Shown here piece after piece: positions 53,604 through 62,309 of a DNA stretch of 64,000 nt (its first letter is position 1; every line of letters begins with the position of its first letter). The notes below the pieces were generated by a model. The model ran no database searches, was not told the origin of the DNA, and worked only from the letters and a program-made list of their open reading frames with translations. The stretch comes from Planktothrix paucivesiculata PCC 9631. Lineage in GTDB: Bacteria; Cyanobacteriota; Cyanobacteriia; Cyanobacteriales; Microcoleaceae. A program made the translations under genes and the position numbers. The stretch lies in assembly GCF_900009265.2 (NCBI RefSeq), contig NZ_LR735009.1, forward strand, positions 62,001 to 126,000, given 5' to 3'.

Positions 53604-55874
53604 ATGAAAACAAGCTATTTGCGATTAAAAGGAATGGGGTGCGCCTCCTGCGCCAATACCATCGAAACGGCGATTCAAAATATTGCTGGGGTGGCAATTT
53701 GTCACGTTAATTTTGGAGCGGAACAAGCAACGGTTGAATTTGATCCGCATCAAACAACTATTGATCAAATTCAACAAGCGGTTACAGATGCGGGATATAC
53801 CGCTCAACCCATAGAAGATACAACATCTGATCTTCAAAATAGCGAAAAAGATAACCGAGAAATTGAGAAAAAGTTAACCCAAAAAGTTTTAATCAGTGCC
53901 ATTGTCAGTGTGTTTTTAGTCATCGGAGGATTACCAATGATGACGGGTTTAAATTTACCTTTTATTCCCCCCTGGATGCACAACCCTTGGTTACAATTAA
54001 TCCTAACTACGCCGATTTTATTCTGGTCAGGTCAATCCTTTTTTCTGGGAGCTTGGAAAGGGTTAAAACGTCATCAGGCGGATATGAATACTTTAATTTC
54101 AGTAGGAACAGGAGCCGCTTATTTGTACTCTGTTTTTGTTACCTTTTTTCCGCAATTTTTCCTCAATCAAGGCCTATCGGCGGATGTTTATTATGAATCT
54201 GCGGTTGTAATTATTACCTTAATTTTACTGGGTCAATTATTGGAACATCGCGCCCGAGGAAAAACCTCCGATGCCATTAAGAAATTAATGGGATTACAAG
54301 CTAAAACTGCCCGAGTAATTCGGTCTGGAGAAGAAATTGATATTCCCATTGAAGCGGTGAAAGTAGGGGAGATTATTCGGGTGCGTCCCGGGGAAAAAAT
54401 ACCCGTTGATGGAGAATTAATTGAAGGAAATTCAACGATTGATGAAGGAATGGTGACGGGGGAAAGTATTCCCGTTGAAAAATATCCTGGGGATGAAGTA
54501 ATTGGAGCTACAATCAATAAAACTGGAAGTTTTATATTTCGAGCTTCACGGGTGGGAAAAGATACGGTATTAGCGCAAATTGTGCAGTTAGTTCAACAGG
54601 CGCAGGGCTCAAAAGCGCCGATTCAAAAATTAGCAGATCAGGTTACAGGTTGGTTTGTTCCGGTTGTAATTGCGATCGCGATCGCTACTTTTATTCTCTG
54701 GTTTAATTTAACGGGAAATCTAACTTTAGCTATTACCACCACCGTCGGAGTTTTAATTATTGCTTGTCCCTGTGCATTGGGATTAGCCACACCGACTTCT
54801 GTGATGGTGGGAACGGGTTTAGGGGCAGAACATGGGATTTTAATTAAAGGAGCAGATAGTTTGGAATTAGCCCATAAAATTCAAACGATTGTATTAGATA
54901 AAACCGGAACTTTAACCGCAGGAAAACCCACGGTTACTCACTATATAACGATTGGAGGAACGAACAACGATCATGAATTAAAATTGTTACAATTAGCCGC
55001 AGCTATTGAACAACAATCGGAACATCCCTTAGCAGAAGCAATTGTTGAATATGCTAAAACCCAAGGAGTTAATTTTCCCTTACCTGCAATTAATGATTTT
55101 CAAGCCTTAGCCGGAATGGGTGTTCAAGGTTATATTTCGGATCAATTAGTACAAATCGGAACCTCTCGCTGGATGGAAGAATTAGGAATTAAAACCGAAC
55201 TTTTGCAACAGTATCAATCAAGTTGGGAGTCAGAAGGAAAAACAACTGCTTGGATAGCAATTGAGGGAAAAATCGAAGGGTTATTTGCTATTTCAGACGC
55301 ACTCAAACCCACTTCAAAGCCTGCAATTCAAGCCTTACAAAAAATGGGGTTAGAGGTGGTAATGTTAACGGGAGACAATCAAAAAACTGCCCAAGCTATC
55401 GCCTCGGAAGTGGGAATTAAACGGGTCTTTGCAGAAGTTCGTCCCGACCAAAAAGCCAATATAATTAAATCCCTGCAAGCTGAACGGAAAGGGCAAAAAA
55501 AACAGTATCAAATTGTAGCAATGGTGGGGGATGGAATTAATGATGCTCCCGCTTTAGCTCAAGCAGATGTGGGAATGGCGATTGGAACTGGAACAGATGT
55601 GGCGATCGCGGCGAGTGATATTACCTTAATTTCAGGGGATTTAATGGGGATAGTTACGGCTATTAAACTTAGCAAAGCTACCTTAAATAATATTCGCCAA
55701 AATCTGTTTTTTGCCTTTATCTATAACTCGGCGGGAATCCCCATTGCAGCAGGAATTTTATATCCTTTAACGGGTTGGTTACTGAACCCAATTATTGCTG
55801 GAGGAGCCATGGCACTGAGTTCAATTTCTGTTGTTACGAATGCGTTAAGGTTACGTCAGTTTAAACTGAATTAA
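53604..55874 (+). CDS. copA: Copper-translocating P1B-type ATPase
   Basis: 756 residues. An N-terminal heavy-metal-associated domain has GMGCASCA (two Cys near 12-15). Eight membrane segments follow. The transmembrane metal site is CPC (388-390) in [14 protein letters not shown], the phosphorylated Asp432 is in DKTGTLT, the SEHPLAEAI motif and [10 protein letters not shown] hinge are present. It pumps Cu(I) out of the cytoplasm, or into thylakoids in cyanobacteria. It opens a likely transcript with the cupredoxin and lipoprotein genes, under the promoter at 53496. Confidence 0.95.
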   Translation: MKTSYLRLKGMGCASCANTIETAIQNIAGVAICHVNFGAEQATVEFDPHQTTIDQIQQAVTDAGYTAQPIEDTTSDLQNSEKDNREIEKKLTQKVLISAIVSVFLVIGGLPMMTGLNLPFIPPWMHNPWLQLILTTPILFWSGQSFFLGAWKGLKRHQADMNTLISVGTGAAYLYSVFVTFFPQFFLNQGLSADVYYESAVVIITLILLGQLLEHRARGKTSDAIKKLMGLQAKTARVIRSGEEIDIPIEAVKVGEIIRVRPGEKIPVDGELIEGNSTIDEGMVTGESIPVEKYPGDEVIGATINKTGSFIFRASRVGKDTVLAQIVQLVQQAQGSKAPIQKLADQVTGWFVPVVIAIAIATFILWFNLTGNLTLAITTTVGVLIIACPCALGLATPTSVMVGTGLGAEHGILIKGADSLELAHKIQTIVLDKTGTLTAGKPTVTHYITIGGTNNDHELKLLQLAAAIEQQSEHPLAEAIVEYAKTQGVNFPLPAINDFQALAGMGVQGYISDQLVQIGTSRWMEELGIKTELLQQYQSSWESEGKTTAWIAIEGKIEGLFAISDALKPTSKPAIQALQKMGLEVVMLTGDNQKTAQAIASEVGIKRVFAEVRPDQKANIIKSLQAERKGQKKQYQIVAMVGDGINDAPALAQADVGMAIGTGTDVAIAASDITLISGDLMGIVTAIKLSKATLNNIRQNLFFAFIYNSAGIPIAAGILYPLTGWLLNPIIAGGAMALSSISVVTNALRLRQFKLN

Positions 55875-55975
55875 TTTCTAAAAACAATAGGGAACAGGGA
55901 ACAGGGAATAGGGAATAGGGAAGAAAAAATTTCACCCTTTGGGTTTGAGTATTATTAGAATCAGGAGAACAAATC

Positions 55976-56497
55976 ATGAACAAAAAACTAAAAATCGGAT
56001 TACAATTGAGCGGAATTTTCCTATCGATTTTAATGGGAAATTCTGCCCCAGTTCGGTCAATGGAATCCCATACAGAACCCGCTAACAATCAATTACGGAC
56101 TATTGAACAGCCCTTATCAACTAAAATGGCGGTGACTGCGGGGGGGTTAGCCTTAATTGGATTAGAACTTTGGTGGTTTTTATTGAGTAAACCCAAAGCC
56201 AAAAAAGCAACAATTAATCAAGATACTCAAGAATTAGATATTTTAGTGGATGGAGGCTATCAACCTAACCGCATTACCGTTCAATTGGGTAAAAAAGTCC
56301 GTCTCAACTTTATTCGTAAAGATCCCAGTCATTGCTTAGATAAAGTTCTGTTTCCTGACTTTAATATTGCTCAAGATTTACCGATAAATCAAACCACAAC
56401 TATTGAGTTTATTCCTGAAGAATCGGGAGAATATGCCTTTAGTTGTGGGATGAATATGATTCGAGGAGTCCTAGAAGTTCAGCATCAGTTACCGTAA
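55976..56497 (+). CDS. Membrane-anchored cupredoxin-domain protein
   Basis: 173 residues. N-terminal signal-like segment (IGLQLSGIFLSILMG) and a second hydrophobic segment (MAVTAGGLALIGLELWWFLL) precede a C-terminal cupredoxin domain (about 80-170). Candidate copper ligands are His in PSHCLDKV, Cys in FSCGMNMIRG and the following Met. These suggest copper storage or delivery to the exporter. The gene follows copA on the same strand after 100 bp, so functional linkage is likely. Confidence 0.82.
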   Translation: MNKKLKIGLQLSGIFLSILMGNSAPVRSMESHTEPANNQLRTIEQPLSTKMAVTAGGLALIGLELWWFLLSKPKAKKATINQDTQELDILVDGGYQPNRITVQLGKKVRLNFIRKDPSHCLDKVLFPDFNIAQDLPINQTTTIEFIPEESGEYAFSCGMNMIRGVLEVQHQLP

Positions 56498-56521
56498 CCC
56501 AATTATCACCAGGAAAAAATC

Positions 56522-57481
56522 ATGAAAACCTTAAAAAATTTGGCAATTTTGATCCTGACGTTATCTCTAATTAGTTGTTCGTCTCCCCAGCCTAAAGTTG
56601 AAACTCAACCTAATGCTGTTGCCACTTCAACCCCTAAAATTTCTACAACAGAACCACCTACAGTTACCCTAACTCCAGCAACAGATTGGCAAACGGAGAA
56701 TCATATTCATGGGATAGCAATTGATCCAAATAATCCTAATATTTTATATATTGGAACCCATCATGGATTAATCCAATATTCTAAAGATAAAAAATGGTCT
56801 TGGGTAGGTAAAGATCGTTCCGATTATATGGGATTTGCTGCCCATCCCACTGATAGTAACCGTCTCTATTCTAGCGGACATCCCCACACCGGAGGAAATT
56901 TAGGATTTCGAGTTACAGAAGATTACGGGGAAACTTGGAAAGTTCTGTCTAAATCCGGGGTTGATTTTCATGCTTTAGCCATTTCTAGCAGTAATCCTAA
57001 TCTGATTTATGGTTGGGCAACATCGGGAGAACAGGGATTTTTAGTTTCAAAAGATGGCGGTAAAAATTGGGAATCGATTACCCCGGTTGGTTTGGGTAAT
57101 GCGGTCTTTAGTTTAACCGTTAACCCGGAAAATTCTGAACAGATTTTCGCGACTACTCAAGGAGGTTTATATGAAAGTAAAAATGGGGGTAAAAATTGGG
57201 AATTAATTCCTGGGACGGATACCAGTTTAATTACTGGTTTGGCTTTAATTCCAGAGAATAATAAAATGCTGATGGTTGGATATCGGTTGTTAGAATCTGA
57301 CCCTGGAATTTATAAAAGTTCTGATAGTGGCAAAACTTGGGAAAAATTTGGAACCGGAACTGAAGGTGTTATTTTATATTTGGCAACTCATCCTAAAAAT
57401 CCCCAGATTATTTATGGGGTAAATGAGCAAAATGCTGTTTTTCATTCTTCTGATGGCGGAAAAATTTGGCATTCCCTTTAA
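56522..57481 (+). CDS. Lipoprotein with sialidase/BNR-type propeller (F510_1955-like)
   Basis: 319 residues. Signal peptide ends with a lipobox: LISC at about 18-21, so it is anchored as a lipoprotein. The mature part has repeats of the BNR/Asp-box type (SKDGGKNWE, SKNGGKNWE, SSDSGKTWEKF, SSDGGKIWHS) and starts HIHGIAIDPNNPNILYIGTH, the form of F510_1955-type proteins. It is 24 bp after the cupredoxin gene, so probably the third gene of the copper cluster. Catalytic role unknown; metal-binding in the exported space is inference. Confidence 0.83.
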   Translation: MKTLKNLAILILTLSLISCSSPQPKVETQPNAVATSTPKISTTEPPTVTLTPATDWQTENHIHGIAIDPNNPNILYIGTHHGLIQYSKDKKWSWVGKDRSDYMGFAAHPTDSNRLYSSGHPHTGGNLGFRVTEDYGETWKVLSKSGVDFHALAISSSNPNLIYGWATSGEQGFLVSKDGGKNWESITPVGLGNAVFSLTVNPENSEQIFATTQGGLYESKNGGKNWELIPGTDTSLITGLALIPENNKMLMVGYRLLESDPGIYKSSDSGKTWEKFGTGTEGVILYLATHPKNPQIIYGVNEQNAVFHSSDGGKIWHSL

Positions 57482-57493
57482 ACTAAACAAATA

Positions 57494-57557
57494 AACTGGG
57501 TTTCTGGCGGTTATCTATTGGTAACAATCAAAAATTTTTCTTGAGAAACCCGGTTTT
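57494..57557. repeat. AGAAACCCGGTTTCT-family palindromic repeat
   Basis: ACTGGGTTTCT on the left and GAGAAACCCGGTTTTT on the right face each other in an inverted pair. The same family occurs at 4416, 43361, 63240 and 63640. Confidence 0.55.
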
Positions 57558-57574
57558 TACTAATTCTCAAAAAA

Positions 57575-57607
57575 TACTCCTTCAATTTTCCACTAATTGA
57601 AGGAGTA
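57575..57607 (-). terminator. Terminator of the small membrane protein gene
   Basis: A 13-bp perfect stem (TACTCCTTCAATT and inverse), followed on the minus strand by TATTTTTTG. It ends the gene at 57652-57882. Confidence 0.88.
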
Positions 57608-57651
57608 AAAACGTTACTTATTTTTGTCTTTATAGCTGAAGCGTTTGGGAA

Positions 57652-57882
57652 TTAATTACTTAAATTATTGCTGGCGTAAGCATCCAAACTATAGGCGGGA
57701 ACCCGGACAGCATAGTCGGTTTCGTGACCGGTGACGGACTGGGCGATTTGCTCGAAGGAGGCAGAATTCCAGTTCCGTTGGTGAATGGGTTTGGTTTGTT
57801 CACCCAGGAAGTAAGCCTGAGTCCCAATCACCGCAGCAGCAACCCAACCGACGACGAATAAAGAGATTAAAACTGTAAACAT
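57652..57882 (-). CDS. Small thylakoid-type single-span membrane protein
   Basis: 76 residues with one membrane helix (MFTVLISLFVVGWVAAAVIG), then a soluble tail with YFLGEQTKPIHQRNW and SFEQIAQSVTGHETDYA. A good ribosome-binding site (AGGAG) precedes the start. The pattern resembles the small photosystem II assembly proteins of cyanobacteria (Psb34/Psb35 type), but I am not sure which, so no symbol is given. It has a strong terminator of its own. Confidence 0.75.
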   Translation of the reverse strand: MFTVLISLFVVGWVAAAVIGTQAYFLGEQTKPIHQRNWNSASFEQIAQSVTGHETDYAVRVPAYSLDAYASNNLSN

Positions 57883-58456
57883 ATTATTTTTCTCCTAAGC
57901 TGACTTAGTTTGTTCTTTATGTAAACGATTGTAACAGATAGTTAAAAAATATTGCAATAGCTTGACAAAATTTTTTTGGCGTGTTTACCGTACCTGTTTG
58001 TGGAGAGTAAGGGGCAGGGGGCAGGGGGAGCAGGGGGAGCAGGGGAGTAGAGGGGCAGGGTAGGAGGGGGGGTAAACTCTTGCCATTACCCATTACCCAT
58101 TACCCATTACCCATTACCCATTACCCATTACCCATTACCCATTACCCATTCGTAATTCGTAATTCGTAATTCGTAATTCCTTGGTCGAAATCGAGAAAAA
58201 ATTAACAAAACATTGATAAGCATTTCTGCTAAATTTGATATACACCAGTTATAACGGTCGCGCCCAACGGTTAGGAAAAGACTGATCCAGCAACCCTTAC
58301 AGTGAAGTTTTCGGCCCTGTTCCCTGTTTTGGTGTTGCGCTGTTGCGGTGTTCCCTGCTATATGTCTTGTAAAGCCAGAGCTTATTAGAAATTCCTGAGT
58401 TTGATCAAATAAAGGATATTGTTGACGGTTCCCTTTAGAATAATAAATAGGTAGTT
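57883..58456. other. Repeat-rich intergenic region
   Basis: About 570 bp without a gene. 58006-58072 is an extreme G-rich stretch of GGGGCAG/GGGGAGCA type units on the plus strand. Nine perfect CATTACC units follow at 58084-58146, then four CGTAATT units at 58151-58178. After 58190 only low-complexity sequence is seen. The region separates the small membrane protein (leftward) and the LuxR-type gene (rightward), so it must also contain their promoters; I cannot place them. Confidence 0.7.
58084..58178. repeat. Heptamer arrays CATTACC x9 and CGTAATT x4
   Basis: Direct heptamers, perfect in sequence: nine CATTACC units and then four CGTAATT units after a CATT remainder. The copy at 35519-35546 is also a CGTAATT x4 array. 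Not a CRISPR: the units are 7 bp and there are no spacers. Confidence 0.95.
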
Positions 58457-58780
58457 ATGCAGAAATTGGAAGCTAATATGACGGAACGCAATTCTCACAG
58501 ACCTGTTTCACTCTCAGATCGAGAACTGCAAGTTGTAGAGCTAGTTGCAAGCGGATTAACGAATCAAGAGATTTCAGAGAAACTAGAAATTAGTAAGCGT
58601 ACCGTTGATAATCATATCAGTAACATTCTGACAAAAACTGCAACGGAAAACCGAGTTTCCTTAGTTCGTTGGGCATTGCAATGGGGAAAGGTTTGTCTGG
58701 ATGATATTAATTGTTGTTCTCTACCGCTTGTGACCACTGACGATGAAACAGAAGTGATCGTTTCTTCTTCGGTAGAATAG
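58457..58780 (+). CDS. LuxR/NarL-type HTH regulator (PedR-like, no receiver domain)
   Basis: 107 residues. A lone LuxR-type helix-turn-helix domain (LSDRELQVVELVASGLTNQE, ISEKLEISKRTVDNHISNIL) with a short N-terminus and no receiver domain. Small regulators of this sort in cyanobacteria include PedR, which responds to photosynthetic electron flow. The tail includes Cys residues (VCLDDINCC) that could serve redox sensing; that is inference. The next gene begins 23 bp after its stop. Confidence 0.82.
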   Translation: MQKLEANMTERNSHRPVSLSDRELQVVELVASGLTNQEISEKLEISKRTVDNHISNILTKTATENRVSLVRWALQWGKVCLDDINCCSLPLVTTDDETEVIVSSSVE

Positions 58781-58803
58781 CGGAAAAAATAGGTTAATTT
58801 TGA

Positions 58804-59115
58804 ATGCAAACAGTTAAACAAAAACAACGACTCCGCTATCAAGTTCGGTGTCCGAAACTTCCCTTAACAGTTTATAGAGAAGTGGCTGCCCATTTACGAC
58901 AGGTGGAAGGAGTGGACACGGGGTTAATTCCCACCCATATTAGTCCCGATGAAGTCCCGCCGGAATTTGATTATACCCAAAGTCAGGTGGGTAGTTTATG
59001 GATTGAATATGATCACACCCCAAATCGGGAAATTCGTCAACGGATTGATCAAATTTTGGCGTATTATAACGATCGTTATGGTGCCTGGGAAACAATAGAT
59101 TTGCCACAGGACTAA
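58804..59115 (+). CDS. Conserved hypothetical protein, 103 residues
   Basis: A small soluble protein with VRCPKLPLTVYREVAAHLRQ, VEGVDTGLIPTHISPDEVPP and RQRIDQILAYYNDRYGAWE. Reminiscent of small cyanobacterial proteins of unknown function near hisS or LuxR-type regulators. It lies between the regulator and hisS with gaps of 23 and 18 bp, so the three may be transcribed together. No catalytic motif seen. Confidence 0.7.
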   Translation: MQTVKQKQRLRYQVRCPKLPLTVYREVAAHLRQVEGVDTGLIPTHISPDEVPPEFDYTQSQVGSLWIEYDHTPNREIRQRIDQILAYYNDRYGAWETIDLPQD

Positions 59116-59133
59116 CGATTAATTGGGAAACTA

Positions 59134-60417
59134 ATGGAACTGATTAAAGCATTACGAGGAACTCGGGATATTCTGCCTGATGAAATCGGATACTGGCAAT
59201 GGATTGAGTCTATCACCCGAGATATTTTATTCAAGGCAAATTATCAAGAAATTCGCACGCCAATTTTTGAACAAACGGCTTTATTTGAACGGGGTATCGG
59301 CGAGGCGACCGATGTTGTCGGGAAAGAAATGTATACGTTTGTTGATCGGGGTGAACGTTCAGTTACCCTGCGTCCAGAGGGAACTGCTGGAGTGGTTCGT
59401 AGCTTTATTGAAAACAAACTCTATGGGACGGGAGGGCTGCAAAGATTATGGTACACCGGGCCGATGTTTCGCTATGAACGACCCCAAGCCGGACGTCAAC
59501 GACAGTTTCATCAAATTGGGGTTGAGGTGTTAGGAAGTCGGGACGCTAGGGCTGATGTGGAAGTGATTGCGATCGCCACAAATTTATTAAAAACCTTGGG
59601 ATTAAAGAATTTAAACCTTAACTTAAATTCCGTCGGAAATTCAACAGATCGCCAAAGCTATCGTCAAGCGTTAGTTGATTATTTAACTCAATATCAAGAC
59701 GAATTAGATCCCGATTCTCAAGATCGATTATCTCGAAATCCTTTAAGAATTTTAGATAGTAAAGACCCGCGCACCCAAGAAATTGTTCAAGGGGCTCCGA
59801 GTATTTTAGAATATTTAGGAGAAGATTCTCGCGCCCATTTTGAACAGGTTAAACAGCTATTAACGGCCTTAGAAATTCCCTACAGTTTAAACCCGAGATT
59901 AGTCCGAGGATTGGATTATTATACCCATACGGCTTTTGAGATTATTTCCGATGATTTAGGGGCTCAAGCAACGGTTTGTGGGGGCGGTCGTTATGATGGT
60001 TTAGTTCAAGAATTAGGGGGGCCAGAAACTCCGGCCGTAGGTTGGGCGATCGGGTTAGAAAGGTTAGTAATTCTATTACAACAATTAAACTCTCTTGCTA
60101 GTTCTAGCTTAGATTTTTATATCGTTTCTCGGGGGAATTTAGCCGAATCTCAATCTTTAATTTTAGCCCAAAAATTGCGTCAAAATGGCTTGGCGGTGGA
60201 ACTGGATTTAAGCGGTAGTGCCTTCGCCAAACAGTTTAAACGAGCCGATCGCAGTGGTGCTGTCGCCTGTTTAGTATTAGGAGATGCCGAAGCCGAACAG
60301 CAAACCCTGAAGTTAAAATGGTTGAAAACAGGGGAAGAAACTACCCTTAATCAAGGGGATTTATTTGATAAAATCGATCAATTTCGTCAACAAATCCAAA
60401 CTATTAAAGGAGCCTAA
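59134..60417 (+). CDS. hisS: Histidyl-tRNA synthetase
   Basis: 427 residues. Class II signatures: motif 1 region LRGTRDILPDE, motif 2 in GPMFRYERPQAGRQRQFHQIG and histidine-binding RGLDYYTHTAFE, motif 3 in GGRYDGLVQELGG and VGWAIGLERL. A C-terminal anticodon-binding domain (FYIVSRGNLAESQSLILAQK) is complete. It charges tRNA-His. Possible small operon with the two upstream genes. Confidence 0.97.
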   Translation: MELIKALRGTRDILPDEIGYWQWIESITRDILFKANYQEIRTPIFEQTALFERGIGEATDVVGKEMYTFVDRGERSVTLRPEGTAGVVRSFIENKLYGTGGLQRLWYTGPMFRYERPQAGRQRQFHQIGVEVLGSRDARADVEVIAIATNLLKTLGLKNLNLNLNSVGNSTDRQSYRQALVDYLTQYQDELDPDSQDRLSRNPLRILDSKDPRTQEIVQGAPSILEYLGEDSRAHFEQVKQLLTALEIPYSLNPRLVRGLDYYTHTAFEIISDDLGAQATVCGGGRYDGLVQELGGPETPAVGWAIGLERLVILLQQLNSLASSSLDFYIVSRGNLAESQSLILAQKLRQNGLAVELDLSGSAFAKQFKRADRSGAVACLVLGDAEAEQQTLKLKWLKTGEETTLNQGDLFDKIDQFRQQIQTIKGA

Positions 60418-60420
60418 CCC

Positions 60421-60470
60421 TCGTTCCAATGCTCTGCATGGGAATGCCATATTGAGGCTCTGCCTCTCAT
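60421..60470. repeat. Dispersed palindromic repeat, complement of 40936-40986
   Basis: CCAATGC-TCT-GCATGGG and GAGGC-TCT-GCCTC reproduce, on the opposite strand, the hairpins at 40936-40986. A further inverted repeat (GGTGCGT / ACGCACC, 60490-60517) follows. Confidence 0.7.
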
Positions 60471-60541
60471 AAATCAAAAATTATCGAATGGTGCGTGTTG
60501 CATAGAGCCTACGCACCCGATAGTGGGGTAAAAAATACCTC

Positions 60542-60637
60542 TTAACCTCCGGCGGCAAAGCTTCCCATAATAATAATAGATAGGGCTAAACCTGGGAACA
60601 ATAAAATCAACAACAGAAACAGATCGTGGGCATTCAT
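60542..60637 (-). CDS. 31-residue hydrophobic mini-protein
   Basis: The sequence begins MNAHDLFLLLILLFPGLALS and ends SIIIMGSFAAGG: a single membrane helix with a Pro-Gly kink and a glycine tail. Very small thylakoid proteins are of this size and form, such as subunits of photosystems or of the cytochrome b6f and NDH complexes. I do not recognise a family. It is too short for standard gene finding, but the start is distinct and the codons are all of one membrane type. Confidence 0.5.
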   Translation of the reverse strand: MNAHDLFLLLILLFPGLALSIIIMGSFAAGG

Positions 60638-60758
60638 AGCAAAAAATTAGCTAGATTAACTTGCGCGTAGCATAACATAAATTTCCCTAAAGTGGCTTAA
60701 ATTTAAAAAATATTTTAGAATAGGGATATTTTAACCCTTGATCTAAGAAATTCTAACC

Positions 60759-61223
60759 ATGATTATTGCCATTGATCAAATTTTTAACATCGCCAATATT
60801 TTTGTCCTTCCCTTTTGGGCATTAATGATTATTTTGCCTAACTGGGGAGTCACTCGAAAAGTCATGGAGTCCTATCTTCCCTTTGTGTTGTTAGCTTGCG
60901 TTTATTTATATCTATTCATTAGCAGTATTACCCCCGAAAATGCAGCCGCCTTATCTAATCCCAAATTATCAGATATTGCCCATTTCTTTGCCGATGAAAA
61001 CGCCGCCGCCACGGGATGGATTCACTTTTTAGTTATGGATTTATTTGTGGGACGTTGGATTTATTGGGATGGACAAAAAACCGGAATTTGGACAAGTCAT
61101 TCCTTAGCTTTTTGTTTATTTGCTGGGCCGTTTGGATTATTGTCTCATATTCTGACCAGTTGGATTAGTAAGCTGTTTTTTGCTCAACCGCAATCAGATA
61201 TTAATCCGGTATCCAACCCTTAA
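60759..61223 (+). CDS. ABA4-like membrane protein (DUF4281)
   Basis: 154 residues, four membrane segments (IANIFVLPFWALMIILP, SYLPFVLLACVYLYLFI, GWIHFLVMDLFVGRWIYW, HSLAFCLFAGPFGLLSHI). The family signature is the HFLVMDLFVGRWIYWD stretch. Plant ABA4 is needed for neoxanthin synthesis, and the bacterial proteins have an unresolved carotenoid-related role. Transcribed alone. Confidence 0.85.
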   Translation: MIIAIDQIFNIANIFVLPFWALMIILPNWGVTRKVMESYLPFVLLACVYLYLFISSITPENAAALSNPKLSDIAHFFADENAAATGWIHFLVMDLFVGRWIYWDGQKTGIWTSHSLAFCLFAGPFGLLSHILTSWISKLFFAQPQSDINPVSNP

Positions 61224-61274
61224 TATTAAAGGGAATAAAATGAAAAGTTGCAAGCTGATAGAGTGAAAAAAACT

Positions 61275-61330
61275 GTAGGAGTTTGGTTTTTAAACCCAAG
61301 GGGAATAGGGTTTTGAAACTAAACTCCTAC
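61275..61330. repeat. Long inverted repeat after the ABA4-like gene
   Basis: GTAGGAGTTTGGTTT on the left faces AAACTAAACTCCTAC on the right, with inner AAACCC/GGGTTT, over 56 bp. Possible terminator or small mobile palindrome. The 61224-61461 stretch contains nothing else that looks like a gene. Confidence 0.7.
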
Positions 61331-61433
61331 GATAAAATATTACAACCTCTACACGGATTTCTATAAGTTAATAAAAATTAATTTTTAGTTCCGGGTCGGG
61401 ACTCGACACAACTATAGATGACTACGCTACAAT

Positions 61434-62309
61434 ATCAAATCAAACCCTTTGGAAAATAGCCATGAATAATCATCAAGACAATGCCTATCAAAATAACCTA
61501 GGTCAGGAGGAAGAAACAAAACGTCAGCAAAAGGAATTTGAGTTTGATGTAATTACCGTTAACGCCGAAGGAAATGAAACCAAACGTGAGCGCTGTCGGG
61601 CTGAATTTTTTAAAGAGGATTTAGGCAATAATATCAGTTTAGAAATGGTATCCATTCCTGGGGGAAATTTTATGATGGGTGCAGCCCAAAATGAAGCCTT
61701 TGCTAAAAGCAACGAATATCCCCAACATCAGGTTAATATTGCTGCATTTTCTATGGCAAAATATCCTATTACTCAAGCTCAATGGGAAGCTATTATGAGA
61801 TATAATCCTTCTAATTTTAAAGGCGCAAACCGACCCGTTCAGAATGTAAATTGGTACAGCGCGCAGGAATTCTGTCAGCGACTTTCCCAAAAAACAGGCA
61901 AAACCTATCGTTTACCCAGTGAAGCGGAATGGGAATACGCCTGTCGCGCTCAAACTACAAGTCCTTTCCATTTTGGCGAAAGCATTCACTTCTATTCAGC
62001 TAATTATAACGGAACAGACGGAACCTATCGTGAACAAACCACCGATGTCGGTAGTTTCCAGAAGCCCAACGCCTTTGGATTATACGATATGCACGGCAAC
62101 GTTTGGGAATGGTGCGCTGACCCTTGGCATGATAATTATAATGGTGCGCCAGATGATGGCAGTGTTTGGGAGTCAGGCGGAAATACTGATAGCCGGGTGA
62201 TGCGCGGTGGTTCGTGGAACGACGATCCCTGGTCTTGTCACAGTGCCACTCGTTTCAAGACCTGGCCGACCGGTACGTTCAAGAACATCGGATTGCGGGT
62301 TGTTTCCTC
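61434..62309 (+). repeat. Tandem-duplicated 876-bp unit, copy 1
   Basis: Unit starting at ATCAAATCAAACCC (61434), 28 bp before the first ATG, and ending where the same leader recurs at 62310. The distance is exactly 876 bp (292 codons), so the second copy stays in frame. The second unit extends to about 63228. Confidence 0.9.

Noticed and set aside
58084-58178. Possible CRISPR array
   Set aside because: Units are only 7 bp and contiguous, with no spacers and no cas genes in the window.
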